In this document: in pieces, positions 1-8,419 of the stretch
Layout: each line of letters starts with the position of its first letter
Position numbering within the stretch: position 1 is the stretch's first letter
Assembly: GCF_014655955.1 (NCBI RefSeq)
Contig: NZ_BNBO01000025.1
Location: 56,024 to 120,023, forward strand
Length of the DNA stretch: 64,000 nucleotides
Origin: Kitasatospora indigofera
GTDB taxonomy: Bacteria > Actinomycetota > Actinomycetes > Streptomycetales > Streptomycetaceae
Reading direction: 5' to 3'
Notes under the pieces: generated by a model
What the model was told of the DNA's origin: nothing
Seen by the model: only the letters and a program-made list of their open reading frames with translations
Databases searched by the model: none
Program-made: the position numbers and the translations under genes

Positions 1-357
1 ACACGGGGCCCGCCGGCTCGGAAGCGGTGGCGGTGGCCGTCCGGAGGTGGCGGCGCCCGGGAAGCGGGTGGCCGTCCGGCCCGGTCGTGCCCATCGCGCT
101 CCCCCTTCGCGGTGCCCGCCCCCGCGCCGTCGGCCGGTCGGCCCGACGGTGGTCGGTGCGCGGGAGCGGTTTCACCGTAGGGGGAGGCGCGGCGCCGAGG
201 CCGAAGGAGAGGGCAGAAGGGCGGAGACCGTCCGGAATCCGGCCGGTTCTGCTGCCTTCCCGGCGATCCCGCCCGCCTGGTGCGAACAGAACGTCCCCGG
301 CCGGCCGTCGGCCGTCCCCGTCGGAGTGGCCCGCGGGGAGCCGTCGGAGCAGTGGGG
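1..357. other. no gene recognised
   Basis: GC-rich stretch before the first supported gene. Open frames exist on both strands, but their translations are Arg/Pro/Gly-rich without recognisable domains, which is what frame shadows look like at this base composition. The 3' end of a gene starting left of the window cannot be excluded. Confidence 0.5.
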
Positions 358-630
358 TCAGAGGGTCACGCCGCGCCCGTGGCGGAGCACCGTGAAGGCG
401 ATCCGGCCGAGCAGCAGCACGCCCGCGGCCAGGCAGCCGGCGACGGCCATCACCCAGGCCGGCCCGTCGGTGTCGGGGACGGCCACGGCGACCACGATCC
501 CGACCGCGAGGCAGGCCAGGCCGACCACGGTGAGCGGGAGCTGGTGGCGGTGCAGGGCCCCGCCGCTCCAGAGCCGGGCGGCCCGGGAGAGCGGCTGGGT
601 CAGGGAGTGATCATGGTCCGCGTCTGCCAT
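358..630 (-). CDS. small two-TM membrane protein
   Basis: Encodes 90 residues if translation starts at the ATG at 630 (MADADHDHS). A further upstream start would add a Pro/Gly-rich tail that looks non-coding. After a hydrophilic N-terminus of about 30 residues there are two hydrophobic segments, roughly residues 32-52 (LTVVGLACLAVGIVVAVAV) and 58-82, joined by a short acidic loop. It ends in a basic tail. No catalytic motif is visible, so function is unknown; small two-helix membrane proteins of this type are common in streptomycetes. It is divergent from the deacetylase gene that begins at 940. Confidence 0.7.
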   Translation of the reverse strand: MADADHDHSLTQPLSRAARLWSGGALHRHQLPLTVVGLACLAVGIVVAVAVPDTDGPAWVMAVAGCLAAGVLLLGRIAFTVLRHGRGVTL

Positions 631-939
631 GAGACCCAAGGTACATCCGCCCGGCCCCGGGAGCAGCCCCTGCGGGCGCGGCACTCCCGCACGGGTCCGC
701 CCGCGTCACGACGGCCCCGCCGGACCCGTCCGAAAATCGGGCCCCGGACGGTACAACCATCCTCGGCCCGTATCGGTCTCCCCTACATCGAGCGATCCAG
801 GAGCCGTCCGCGGTACGGGTTGGGAGTCCCCGCCGAGGACCGGAGAACCAGGGGGCGGAGCCGCCGCGCCCAGGTGTCGGAGGCCGGGCTCAGTCCTCCG
901 ACGGTACCGCCACGCCGCGTGGGCGATCGAGGGGGAACC
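631..939. other. intergenic region between divergent genes
   Basis: Spacer of 309 bases between the leftward membrane-protein gene and the rightward deacetylase gene. It must hold both promoters. I found no clear -10/-35 pair or palindrome, and the in-frame upstream extension of the deacetylase reads as low-complexity Arg/Pro sequence. Confidence 0.4.
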
Positions 940-2079
940 GTGTCGTATTCCGAGACCACGAGGGTCAGAGGCCTTCCGTCGGCGTTCGCGCCGCTCGGCC
1001 TCTCCGGGCTGACCGGGCTGACCGGGGCGCCGGGCCGGTCACGGCCGGCCGGCCCGACGGTCGGCGCTCCGACGCGCCCCGAACCGGCCGGCCCCGATCC
1101 GGTGCGCCCCGCCGGGGCCGGCCGGCCCGTCGCCGTGCCCGACCGCCCGGACGGGCACCGCCCGCACCCCGGCCGGCCCGGCGACTGGCTGCGCTTCGCA
1201 CCCGTCCAGCCGCTCTACCGGGCCCGGGCGGCCCAGCGGCTGGCCGTCCTCGCCTACCACGGGGTGACGGACCCGCGGTCCTTCGGCGCCCAGCTGGACC
1301 GGCTGCGCCGGCTCGCCGTGCCGGTGTCGCTGGAGGCCGTCCAGCGGGCCGTGGCCGAGCAGCGGCCGCTGCCGCCCCGCAGCGTGCTGATCACCTTCGA
1401 CGACGCCGACCGCAGTGTGCTGACCCACGCCCTGCCCGAACTGACCCGGCGCGGCATCCCGGCCGCGGCGTTCGTGATCTCCGAGCTGATCGGCACGGAC
1501 CGGCCGTTCTGGTGGCACGAGGCGGCCTTCCTCGCCCGGCACGGCGGCCGGGCCCGCTCGATCTGCACCGACCGGCCGTCCCAGCTGCTCCCCCGGCTCA
1601 AGTCGCTGCCCGACCCGGACCGCCGGCGCAGCCTCCAGGAGCTCCGGGTCAGCGCGCACCGCCGGCCCCCGCGGCAGGAGCAGCTCACCCCGGAGGACCT
1701 GCTGGCCCTGCGCGACGCCCGGGTGGCGATCGGCAACCACACCCAGGGGCACCCCTGTCTGGGCCGCTGCGACGCCGCGACCGTACGGGCCGAGATCACC
1801 GGTGCGCACGACGCCCTGACCCGCTGGCTCGGCGAGCCGCCGGTGGCGTTCGCGTACCCCGACGGCGGCCACGACCCGCGGGCCGAGGCGGTGCTGGACG
1901 AGCTGGGCTACCGGCTCGGCTTCCTCTCCGACCACCGGCTCGGGCCGCGGCTGCCGGAGCACCCGCTGCAGATCAGCCGTCTCCAGGTGGACTCCACCAC
2001 CAGTGCGCGGCGCTTCGACACCATCCTGTCGGGGCTGGAGCCGGCCTACCGCCGCTGGCGGGGGCAGTCGGTGGCCTGA
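940..2079 (+). CDS. polysaccharide deacetylase (NodB domain)
   Basis: Carbohydrate esterase family 4 protein, expected to remove N- or O-acetyl groups from a polysaccharide through a metal site. The GTG at 940 gives 379 residues. The first 85 are Pro/Gly/Arg-rich and carry no obvious signal peptide. The NodB fold follows: YHGVT near residue 106, metal/base motif TFDDAD at about 152-157 (Asp154, Asp155; the family usually has TFDDG), the metal-binding His pair HTQGH at 267-271, and YPDGG near 300. Stand-alone deacetylases like this usually accompany glycosyltransferases, several of which lie downstream, but it shares no operon with them. The substrate cannot be told. The start is uncertain because the frame stays open upstream. 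Confidence 0.82.
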   Translation: MSYSETTRVRGLPSAFAPLGLSGLTGLTGAPGRSRPAGPTVGAPTRPEPAGPDPVRPAGAGRPVAVPDRPDGHRPHPGRPGDWLRFAPVQPLYRARAAQRLAVLAYHGVTDPRSFGAQLDRLRRLAVPVSLEAVQRAVAEQRPLPPRSVLITFDDADRSVLTHALPELTRRGIPAAAFVISELIGTDRPFWWHEAAFLARHGGRARSICTDRPSQLLPRLKSLPDPDRRRSLQELRVSAHRRPPRQEQLTPEDLLALRDARVAIGNHTQGHPCLGRCDAATVRAEITGAHDALTRWLGEPPVAFAYPDGGHDPRAEAVLDELGYRLGFLSDHRLGPRLPEHPLQISRLQVDSTTSARRFDTILSGLEPAYRRWRGQSVA

Positions 2080-2194
2080 GGGCGGCACCGGGCCCGGGCC
2101 GGCGCCCGGAGCCCCGAGGCGGGTGCCGACGGCCGGGCGCACAGTGCCGGGCCGGGGCCGGTGTTCGACGCCGGTGATCCGCGCCGGTGACCGG

Positions 2195-3001
2195 TCAGGC
2201 CCGGGCGGGTGCCTGGGCCTCGGCCCGGGCCTGGGCGGCCAGCAGGCGGCCCTCGGCGTAGTGCGCGGCGGCGGGGCTCAGGCCGGCCGGGCGGCCGCTG
2301 TGCAGCACCGTGAGCCGGCCGGTGCCCGCCCCGGCGGCGCGGCCGAGGTCCGCGATCCGGCGCAGCGCCTGGGCGGCGACCGCGCCGGCCGAACCGTGCA
2401 GCACCAGGTCGGGGGCGGCGGCGGGGGCCACCGCGGCCCGGATCCGCTCGGCGACGAGCTCGTAGTGGGTGCAGCCGAGCACGATCGCCGCCGCGCCCGC
2501 CGGGGTCAGCGCCGCGGCCGCGGCCACGGCGGCGTCGATCGCCGCGTCGTCGGCTCGCTCCACCGCGTCGGCGAGGCCCGGGCAGGCCACCTCGGTGACG
2601 GCGGCCCGGCCGGCGAAGTCACGGATCAGGCCGCGCTGGTACGGGCTTCCGGTGGTCGCCGGGGTGGCCCAGATCGCCACCGGCCGGCCGGCCGCGGCGG
2701 CGGGCTTGATCGCCGGGACGGTGCCGATCACCGGCAGTCCGGGCTCCAGCTCCGCCCGCAGCGCCTCCAGCGCGTGGACCGAGGCGGTGTTGCAGGCGAC
2801 CACCAGTGCGTCCGGCTCGTGCGCCGCGGCCGCCCGCGCGCAGGCCAGAACGTGCGCCGTGATGTCCGCCGGCGTACGCGGGCCCCAGGGCATGCCGTCC
2901 GGGTCGGAGGTGAGCACCAGGTCCGCGTCGGGCCGAACGGTGCGCAGTGCGGCGGCGGCCGCCAACAGGCCGATTCCGGAGTCCAGCAGTGCGATCTTCA
3001 C
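2195..3001 (-). CDS. aspartate/glutamate racemase family protein
   Basis: A 268-residue protein of the cofactor-independent Asp/Glu racemase superfamily, which converts L- to D-glutamate for peptidoglycan with two Cys residues. The start is the GTG at 3001 (VKIALLDSGIG). Visible motifs are DSGIG near residue 7, the first catalytic-Cys motif VACNTAS, and the second, LGCTHYE. The segment after the first motif (SDPDGMPWGPRTPADI) aligns with the substrate-binding loop of MurI but is diverged from the usual DxxxxPYG pattern. It may therefore be a secondary racemase rather than the housekeeping enzyme. It is divergent from the HpnB-like gene, with only about 57 bases between the starts. Confidence 0.8.
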   Translation of the reverse strand: MKIALLDSGIGLLAAAAALRTVRPDADLVLTSDPDGMPWGPRTPADITAHVLACARAAAAHEPDALVVACNTASVHALEALRAELEPGLPVIGTVPAIKPAAAAGRPVAIWATPATTGSPYQRGLIRDFAGRAAVTEVACPGLADAVERADDAAIDAAVAAAAALTPAGAAAIVLGCTHYELVAERIRAAVAPAAAPDLVLHGSAGAVAAQALRRIADLGRAAGAGTGRLTVLHSGRPAGLSPAAAHYAEGRLLAAQARAEAQAPARA

Positions 3002-3058
3002 GGGGAACGACTCTAGTCGATCCACCCCTGGCGCCCCCCGGTGCGGCAGACTGCCCGG

Positions 3059-4231
3059 GTGACGGTCCTGCTGTGGGTCTCCCTGCTCTCCCTGCTGGTC
3101 TGGCTCTGGCTGACCTGCTGCCACGGGTTCTTCTGGCGCACCGACGTGACCCTGCCGGAGCGCCGTGCGCCCGACCGCTGGCCGGACGTGGCGATCGTGG
3201 TGCCGGCCCGGGACGAGGCCGACGTCCTGCCGCTCACCCTGCCCGGCCTGCTGGCGCAGGAGTACCCCGGCCGGGCCCGGGTGATCCTGGTCGACGACCA
3301 CAGCGGGGACGGGACGGCCGGGCTCGCGGCCGCGCTGGCGGACTCCGGCGCCCTGCCGCTCACCGTCACCGCCCCTCCCCCGCTGCCGGCCGGCTGGACC
3401 GGGAAGCTCTGGGCGCTGCGCCACGGCGTCGAGCTGGCCTGCGCCGGGCCGCCGGCGGACCGGCCCGCCTACCTGCTGCTGACCGACGCCGACATCGCGC
3501 ACGGTCCGCGGTCGCTGGCCGCGCTGGTGTCGGCCGCCGGGAGCGCCGGCCTGGACCTGGTCTCGCAGATGGCGCGGCTGCGGGTGAGCACCCGGTGGGA
3601 GCGGCTGATCGTGCCCGCCTTCGTCTACTTCTTCGCCCAGCTCTACCCCTTCCGCCGGAGCAACCGGCCGGGCAGCCGGACGGCGGCGGCCGCCGGCGGC
3701 TGCTCCCTCGTCCGGACGGACGCGCTGGAGCGGGCCGGCGGGGTGGCGGCGATCCGCGGCGCGGTGATCGACGACGTGTCCCTCGCCAAGGCGGTGAAGG
3801 CCACCGGCGGGCGGATCTGGCTGGGCCTCGCCGAACAGGTGGACAGCGTCCGGCCGTACCCGGGGCTGGCGCCGCTGTGGCGGATGGTCTCGCGCAGCGC
3901 GTACGCGCAGTTGCGGCACTCTCCCGCGCTGCTGCTCGGCACGGTGCTCGGCCTGGTCCTGGTCTACCTGGTGCCGCCGGCCGCGACCGTGGCGGGGCTC
4001 GCGGCCGGGCGGCCGGACGTGGCGGCGGCGGGCGCGGCCGCCTGGGCGCTGATGGCCGGGACGTACCTGCCGATGCTGCGCTACTACGGCCGGCCGGCCC
4101 TGGCCGCGCCGTTGTTGCCGTTCACCGCGTTCCTGTACCTGCTGATGACGGTCGACTCGGCGGTGCAGCACCGGCGCGGCCGGGGCGCGGCCTGGAAGGG
4201 CCGGACGTACCAGGGCCTGCCGGACAACTGA
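3059..4231 (+). CDS. HpnB-like membrane glycosyltransferase
   Basis: Family 2 glycosyltransferase of about 390 residues resembling hopene-associated HpnB. An N-terminal membrane helix (LLWVSLLSLLVWLWL) precedes a GT-A domain with VPARDEAD, VDDHSGDGT, the GWTGKLWA segment, the metal-binding DADIAHG and IDDVSLAKAV with the GGCSLVR loop. Three C-terminal helices follow. The order and wording of these motifs are characteristic of HpnB, whose reaction is not established; it is usually found among squalene-hopene genes. No other hopanoid gene is visible here. GTG at 3059 is chosen; GTG at 3041 is an equal alternative that would add six residues. Confidence 0.82.
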   Translation: MTVLLWVSLLSLLVWLWLTCCHGFFWRTDVTLPERRAPDRWPDVAIVVPARDEADVLPLTLPGLLAQEYPGRARVILVDDHSGDGTAGLAAALADSGALPLTVTAPPPLPAGWTGKLWALRHGVELACAGPPADRPAYLLLTDADIAHGPRSLAALVSAAGSAGLDLVSQMARLRVSTRWERLIVPAFVYFFAQLYPFRRSNRPGSRTAAAAGGCSLVRTDALERAGGVAAIRGAVIDDVSLAKAVKATGGRIWLGLAEQVDSVRPYPGLAPLWRMVSRSAYAQLRHSPALLLGTVLGLVLVYLVPPAATVAGLAAGRPDVAAAGAAAWALMAGTYLPMLRYYGRPALAAPLLPFTAFLYLLMTVDSAVQHRRGRGAAWKGRTYQGLPDN

Positions 4232-4394
4232 CCGCCCGGCGGGTGCGCGGCGGCCCGGTGCCGGTGTCCGGCAGCGGCGTCCCGATCGGTCCGGGAGCGG
4301 CCCGGGGCAGCTCCGGCCCCGGGCCCGGCAGGGGCGTACGGACGGGGCGGGAAAAGCCAGGACGGGCGGGGGCCCGGTGGGCGACACTGGCCGG

Positions 4395-5147
4395 ATGGAC
4401 CGCCGAACGATCTCCCGCATCGCCCACACCGACCATCCGATCGCCGCGCCGGTCGCGGACGAGGCGGTGGCCCGGCTGATCGGCCGCGCCGCGCGGGCCG
4501 AGTCCGGGCGGGCGCTGGACCTGGGCTGCGGGGAGGCCGGCTGGCTGCTGCGGACGCTGGCGGCGAAGCCCCGCTGGCAGGCGGTGGGGGTCGACCTGGA
4601 CCCGGCCGGCCTGAACCGGGCCCGGCAGACCGCGCAGGCGATGGGGCTGGAGCGGCGGATCGGCCTGCACCACCTGGACGCCACCGGGTTCACCGCCAAG
4701 GAGCCCTTCGACCTGGTGCTGAGCATCGGCGCCACGCACGCCTTCGGAGGGCTGGCGGCCACCCTGGCGGCGGCCGGCCGGCACCTGGCGCCCGGCGGAC
4801 GGCTCCTGGTCGGCGACGCCTTCTGGGAGCGGGACCCGGCGCCGGCGGCGCTCGACGCGCTGGGCGCGGCCCGCGAGGACTTCACCGACCTGGCCGGCAC
4901 CCTGGACCTGGTCCGGGCCGAGGGCTGGACACCCGTCCACGGTCATGTCAGCAGCGTGCAGGAGTGGGACGACTACGAGCTCTCCTGGACGGGCTCGCTG
5001 TCCGAGTGGGCCCTGGACCACCCGGAGCACCCGGACAGCGCGGCCGCCCTGGCGGCGGCCGACGTGCACCGCGCCGAATGGCTGCACGGCTACCGGGGGA
5101 CGCTCGGGTTCGTCACCCTGCTGTTGCGGCGCACCTCGGCGCCCTGA
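4395..5147 (+). CDS. class I SAM-dependent methyltransferase
   Basis: Encodes 250 residues from ATG 4395 (MDRRTISRIAHTDHPI); an in-frame GTG at 4377 is possible. The Rossmann-fold SAM site is clear: motif I ALDLGCGEAGW near residue 41, the acidic residue after strand 2 in GVDLDPAG, and motif post-I around DLVLSIGATHAFGG. It then reads HLAPGGRLLVGDAFWE, the usual motif III. The C-terminal half carries aromatic residues (WDDYELSW, WLHGYRGTLG) typical of small-molecule methyltransferases of the ubiE/smtA type. The substrate is unknown. It probably has its own promoter, 163 bases after the HpnB-like gene. Confidence 0.8.
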   Translation: MDRRTISRIAHTDHPIAAPVADEAVARLIGRAARAESGRALDLGCGEAGWLLRTLAAKPRWQAVGVDLDPAGLNRARQTAQAMGLERRIGLHHLDATGFTAKEPFDLVLSIGATHAFGGLAATLAAAGRHLAPGGRLLVGDAFWERDPAPAALDALGAAREDFTDLAGTLDLVRAEGWTPVHGHVSSVQEWDDYELSWTGSLSEWALDHPEHPDSAAALAAADVHRAEWLHGYRGTLGFVTLLLRRTSAP

Positions 5148-5270
5148 CGGCTCCGCCGGCCGCACCGGCACCGACGGGCGCCGGCCGGCCGCGCGTGCGT
5201 ACGCGGCCGGGCGGCACCCGTTCGTGGCACCCGTCCGTGGCACCCGTCCGTGACGGCCTGCCGCGGGGGC

Positions 5271-5876
5271 TCAGCCGGCGGCGACGGCGAGCAGGGCGTC
5301 GCCGGCCGTGATCCGGCGGGTCTGCTCGGCGACCCGGCGGCCGAGGTGCTCGGCGGTGGCGAGGTCGGAGGGGTGCATCCCCTCGGGGCCCTGGTCCCCG
5401 TTGGACTGGGCGGCCGCGCCGAGCCAGAAGCCGAGCCGGTTGAGGTCCTGGTCGGAGGCGGTGCTGCGGTTCCAGCCGGGCAGCAGGCCGAGGCTGACCC
5501 AGGTCATCCCGTGCTGGGCCGCGACGATGGTGAGCGACTGCAGGGAGTTGAGCTTGTCGCCGCTCATCGAACCGGAGTTGACGAACCCGGCGGCGATCTT
5601 GTCGCGCCAGGCCTGCGCGGCCCAGCGGCCGCTGGTCAGTTCGACGAAGGCGCGGAACCCGGCGGAGACGTCGCCCAGGTAGGTGGGCGAGCCGAAGACG
5701 ATGGCGTCGGCGGCGTCCAGGACCGCCCAGTCCTGCTCGGTGATCCCGTCGACGGCGATCAGGCTGACCGTGGTGCCCGGCACCTCGGCGGCGCCGCGGG
5801 CGACGGCCTCGGCCTGCCGTCCCGTGTGGCCGAAGCGGCTGTGGTAGGCGATGGCGACGGAGATGTCGTGGGACAT
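5271..5876 (-). CDS. flavodoxin-fold NAD(P)H:quinone oxidoreductase (WrbA-like)
   Basis: A 201-residue flavodoxin-like protein that should bind FMN and reduce quinones or other acceptors by two electrons. The FMN phosphate loop is near the N-terminus (AYHSRFGHTGRQAEAVA). FGSPTYLGDVS and the SGSMSGD segment correspond to the two isoalloxazine-contacting loops of WrbA-type enzymes. It starts at ATG 5876, 8 bases after the stop of the upstream hydrolase gene (5885), so the two are certainly co-transcribed. The pair is divergent from a TetR gene that probably controls both; the set looks like an electrophile- or quinone-response operon. Confidence 0.83.
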   Translation of the reverse strand: MSHDISVAIAYHSRFGHTGRQAEAVARGAAEVPGTTVSLIAVDGITEQDWAVLDAADAIVFGSPTYLGDVSAGFRAFVELTSGRWAAQAWRDKIAAGFVNSGSMSGDKLNSLQSLTIVAAQHGMTWVSLGLLPGWNRSTASDQDLNRLGFWLGAAAQSNGDQGPEGMHPSDLATAEHLGRRVAEQTRRITAGDALLAVAAG

Positions 5877-5884
5877 GGCGTTCC

Positions 5885-6760
5885 TTATTTCTGCGTGCGG
5901 TCGAGGAAGTCGGCTATCAGCGGCGCGATTTCGGGGAGGTTCTCCTCCAGCGCGAAGTGGCCGGTGTCGAAGAGGTGCAGTTCGGCCTGGGGCACGTCGC
6001 GCAGGTAGGCGCGGGCGCCGGGCTCGGTGAAGAAGGCGTCGCCGCGGCCCCAGACGATCAGCGTGGGCGGCTGGGCGGTGCGCAGCCACTCCTGCCAGGC
6101 GGGGTAGTGGCCCAGGTTGGAGTGGTAGTCGAGGGCGAGCTCGACCTGGATGTCCTTGCGGCCGGGCAGGTCGAGGAAGTGCTGGTCGAGGGTCCAGCTG
6201 TCGGGCGCGACGGCCGCCGGGTCGGTGGTTCCGCCCTCGTACTGACCCCGCGTCATGTCGAGGGTGAGCAGGCCGCGCACCCGCTCCTCGGCGCCCTCGA
6301 CGCCGGGCCGGTTGGCGATGAAGTCGAGGGCGAGGCCGGAGAGCCCCTCCTCGTAGGCGTTGCCGTTCTGGACCACCAGGCCGGTGATCCGTTCCGGGTG
6401 GCGGGTGGCCAGTCGCAGCCCCACGGGGGCGCCGAAGTCGAAGATGTACATCGCGAACCGGTCCAGCCCGAGGACCAGGCAGAAGTCCTCGACCACGTCG
6501 GCCAGTCCGTCGAAGCTGTAGCGGAAGTCGGCGGGTGCCGGGCTGTCGCTGAAGCCGAAGCCGGGGTAGTCCGGGGCGATCAGGCGGAACCGGCTGCCGA
6601 GGGCGTCGAACAGCCGGCGGAACTGGTGCGAGGCGGACGGGAATCCGTGCAGCAGCAGGAGGACCGGGGCGTCGGCGGGCCCCGCCTCGCGGTAGAAGAT
6701 CCGCAGTCCGCCGGCCTCGGCGTAGCGGTGTCTGATGTGCGGGAGTGCCAGTTCGGTCAT
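5885..6760 (-). CDS. alpha/beta hydrolase with Asp nucleophile (dehalogenase/epoxide hydrolase type)
   Basis: A 291-residue alpha/beta-fold hydrolase. The oxyanion-hole motif HGFPSA lies near residue 38. The nucleophile elbow reads IFDFGAPVG, with Asp where esterases have Ser. This is the arrangement in haloalkane dehalogenases and epoxide hydrolases, which form an ester with Asp. WGRGDAFF supplies the acid region and DTGHFALEE the catalytic His. A substrate cannot be read; the partner WrbA-like flavoprotein and TetR regulator suggest detoxification. It starts at ATG 6760 and is the first gene of the leftward operon. Confidence 0.83.
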   Translation of the reverse strand: MTELALPHIRHRYAEAGGLRIFYREAGPADAPVLLLLHGFPSASHQFRRLFDALGSRFRLIAPDYPGFGFSDSPAPADFRYSFDGLADVVEDFCLVLGLDRFAMYIFDFGAPVGLRLATRHPERITGLVVQNGNAYEEGLSGLALDFIANRPGVEGAEERVRGLLTLDMTRGQYEGGTTDPAAVAPDSWTLDQHFLDLPGRKDIQVELALDYHSNLGHYPAWQEWLRTAQPPTLIVWGRGDAFFTEPGARAYLRDVPQAELHLFDTGHFALEENLPEIAPLIADFLDRTQK

Positions 6761-6825
6761 GTCACACGCTTCCCCTAAGCGGACCCGAGTTGGATTAGCC
6801 TGATGGTGGCAGACCCCTCATACAA

Positions 6826-6849
6826 AGACAACGGGAGTTTCGTTTGTCT
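6826..6849. promoter_or_regulatory. candidate TetR operator overlapping the tetR start
   Basis: Inverted repeat with arms AGACAA (6826-6831) and TTGTCT (6844-6849) separated by 12 bases, in the 83-base gap between the divergent hydrolase and TetR genes. The right arm contains the TTG start codon of the regulator and the loop contains its ribosome-binding site, so bound repressor would block its own synthesis. Palindromes in divergent tetR intergenic regions are commonly the operator; binding here is inferred. Confidence 0.45.
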
Positions 6850-7467
6850 CACGCCCCGGAAGGGAAGCCCGGCACCGTGCGCCCCGGCGGACGGACCGCC
6901 CGCACCCGCACCGACGTACTGGCGGCCACCCGGGCGGAGTTGACCGACACCGGTCTCGCCCGGATGACCGTCGAGAAGGTCGCGGCCCGCGCCGGGGTCG
7001 CCAAGACCACCGTGTACGCCCGCTGGCGCGACATCTCCGGCCTGATCGTCGACCTGCTCTCCGAACTGACCGTCCGGACCGTGCCGGTGCCCGACACCGG
7101 ATCGCTGGAGGAGGACCTGCGGCAGCTGGCCCGCAGCCTGCTGGAGCTCTTCCGGTCCACCGAGGACCTGGTGATGTTCGAGGCGATCTTCGCCACCGCG
7201 CTGCACGACCGGGAGGCCAGGGAGGCGCTCTCCGCCTTCTACGCCTTCCGGCTGGACGCCAGCGCCGCACTGGTCGACCGCGCCGCGGCCCGCGGCGAAG
7301 TCCCGCCCGGCACCGACCGGTTGGAGGTGATCCGGACCTTGTCCTCGGCCTTCTACTACCGACGGTTCATCAGCGGCGAGCCGGTCACCGAACGGGACGC
7401 GGACCGCGCGGCGGCGGTGGCGGCGCACTCGGCGCGGGCCGGACTGCTGGTGGTGCCCCCGGCCTGA
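6844..7467 (+). CDS. TetR/AcrR family transcriptional regulator
   Basis: A 207-residue TetR-type repressor. An Arg-rich arm leads into the HTH, about residues 18-62 (MTVEKVAARAGVAKTTVYARW is the recognition part), followed by an all-helical ligand domain. The start is an unusual TTG at 6844, supported by GGGAG at 6833-6837 with six bases between; no ATG or GTG is better placed. It lies back to back with the hydrolase/flavodoxin operon and is presumably its repressor as well as its own, through the inverted repeat at 6826-6849. The ligand is unknown. Confidence 0.85.
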   Translation: MSHAPEGKPGTVRPGGRTARTRTDVLAATRAELTDTGLARMTVEKVAARAGVAKTTVYARWRDISGLIVDLLSELTVRTVPVPDTGSLEEDLRQLARSLLELFRSTEDLVMFEAIFATALHDREAREALSAFYAFRLDASAALVDRAAARGEVPPGTDRLEVIRTLSSAFYYRRFISGEPVTERDADRAAAVAAHSARAGLLVVPPA

Positions 7468-7521
7468 CGCACGCCCCACGGGCGCACCACCGCCCCCTCC
7501 GGCCCGGGCGCTGGAGCCCGG

Positions 7522-8175
7522 TCAGCCCGCCTCGACCAGCCGGTCCAGCACCGCCGGCATCTCGCGGACGCCGCCCGCCGCGGTCGGCGAGGTGCGGTAG
7601 CGTCCGCCCACGACCACGCTCGGCAGCTCGTCGATCTCGTACCGCCGGAACAGCTCGGCGGCCTCCGAGGTCTGCCGGCCGACCTCCGCCGACCGGTAGG
7701 CCGCACGGAACGCCCCTCCGTCGACACCCTGGCGCACGGCCCAGGCGGTGGCGGCGTCCTCGGTGGTGACGTCCTCCTTCTGCTCCCGGACCGATCGGTA
7801 GACGGCGAGCTGGAGCCGCTCCACCTCGCCGAGCCGCTCCAGCGCGTAGTAGAGCCGGGCGTGGCCGAGCTGCCGGCCCTCGCCCGGGCTGCCCTGCCAG
7901 ACGGCCGGGACCCGGCGCAGCACCACGTCGGCACCGTGGCGCCGGGCCCAGTCCTGCAACGGCTGCTCCAGCTGCTGGGAGTGGACGCAGTCGTACCAGA
8001 AGAACTCCACCGCCTCGGTCGCGGCCGCCTCGCGAACCGGCTGCGGGTGGTGCAGCTGCACGTAGGGGCGGCCCTCGGCGGGCGGCTGGTGGGTGGCGGC
8101 GCCGGCCTGGACCGGGCAGGCGGCGAGGCCGGTGGCGACGACGAGCAGGACGGCGGAGCGCAGCAGCGGTTTCAC
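7522..8175 (-). CDS. DsbA-like lipoprotein with CxxS active site
   Basis: A 217-residue exported thioredoxin-fold protein resembling proteobacterial DsbA. From GTG 8175 the N-terminus is a lipoprotein signal with lipobox LAAC (Cys20). The fold follows: VEFFWYDCVHSQQLE aligns with the DsbA active site, but CPHC is replaced by C-V-H-S, so the second Cys is absent. The helical insertion (ARLYYALERLGEVERL) and the cis-Pro loop IDELPSVVVGG are present. Without the resolving Cys it cannot run the normal dithiol oxidation cycle; an isomerase, mixed-disulfide or trapping role is possible. No DsbB or VKOR partner is visible. It is convergent with the TetR gene. Confidence 0.78.
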   Translation of the reverse strand: MKPLLRSAVLLVVATGLAACPVQAGAATHQPPAEGRPYVQLHHPQPVREAAATEAVEFFWYDCVHSQQLEQPLQDWARRHGADVVLRRVPAVWQGSPGEGRQLGHARLYYALERLGEVERLQLAVYRSVREQKEDVTTEDAATAWAVRQGVDGGAFRAAYRSAEVGRQTSEAAELFRRYEIDELPSVVVGGRYRTSPTAAGGVREMPAVLDRLVEAG

Positions 8176-8249
8176 GCGGGCAGTCTGGTGCCCACCCGGT
8201 GTTACCGGACAGTCACTCCCGGCTGTCCGGCCGCCGGTTCGCCCGGACG

Positions 8250-8350
8250 GCCCAGCGGCGGCGGTCCGGGGGGCGGTCCGGGGGTGGGCCGCCGGTGAGC
8301 GGCGGTCCGGGGGTGGCGAGCGGGCGGACGGGCGGGCGGACGGGCGGACC
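8250..8350. repeat. G-rich imperfect tandem repeats
   Basis: Short imperfect direct repeats: GGCGGTCCGGGGG occurs three times with small changes, then GGGCGGAC about four times. They lie between the DsbA-like lipoprotein promoter and the permease promoter. No coding sense was found. Confidence 0.5.
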
Positions 8351-8407
8351 CGCGGGCCTGGCCGGCCCGCCGTCCCGTGCCGCCCGTCCCGCGCCTTCCG
8401 TACAGAC

Positions 8408-8419
8408 ATGTCCGGACAT
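8408..8419. promoter_or_regulatory. perfect 12-bp palindrome upstream of the permease gene
   Basis: ATGTCCGGACAT is a perfect palindrome about 170 bases before the permease start. It is a possible operator for the permease gene; no regulator gene is adjacent and binding is inferred only from symmetry. Confidence 0.25.
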
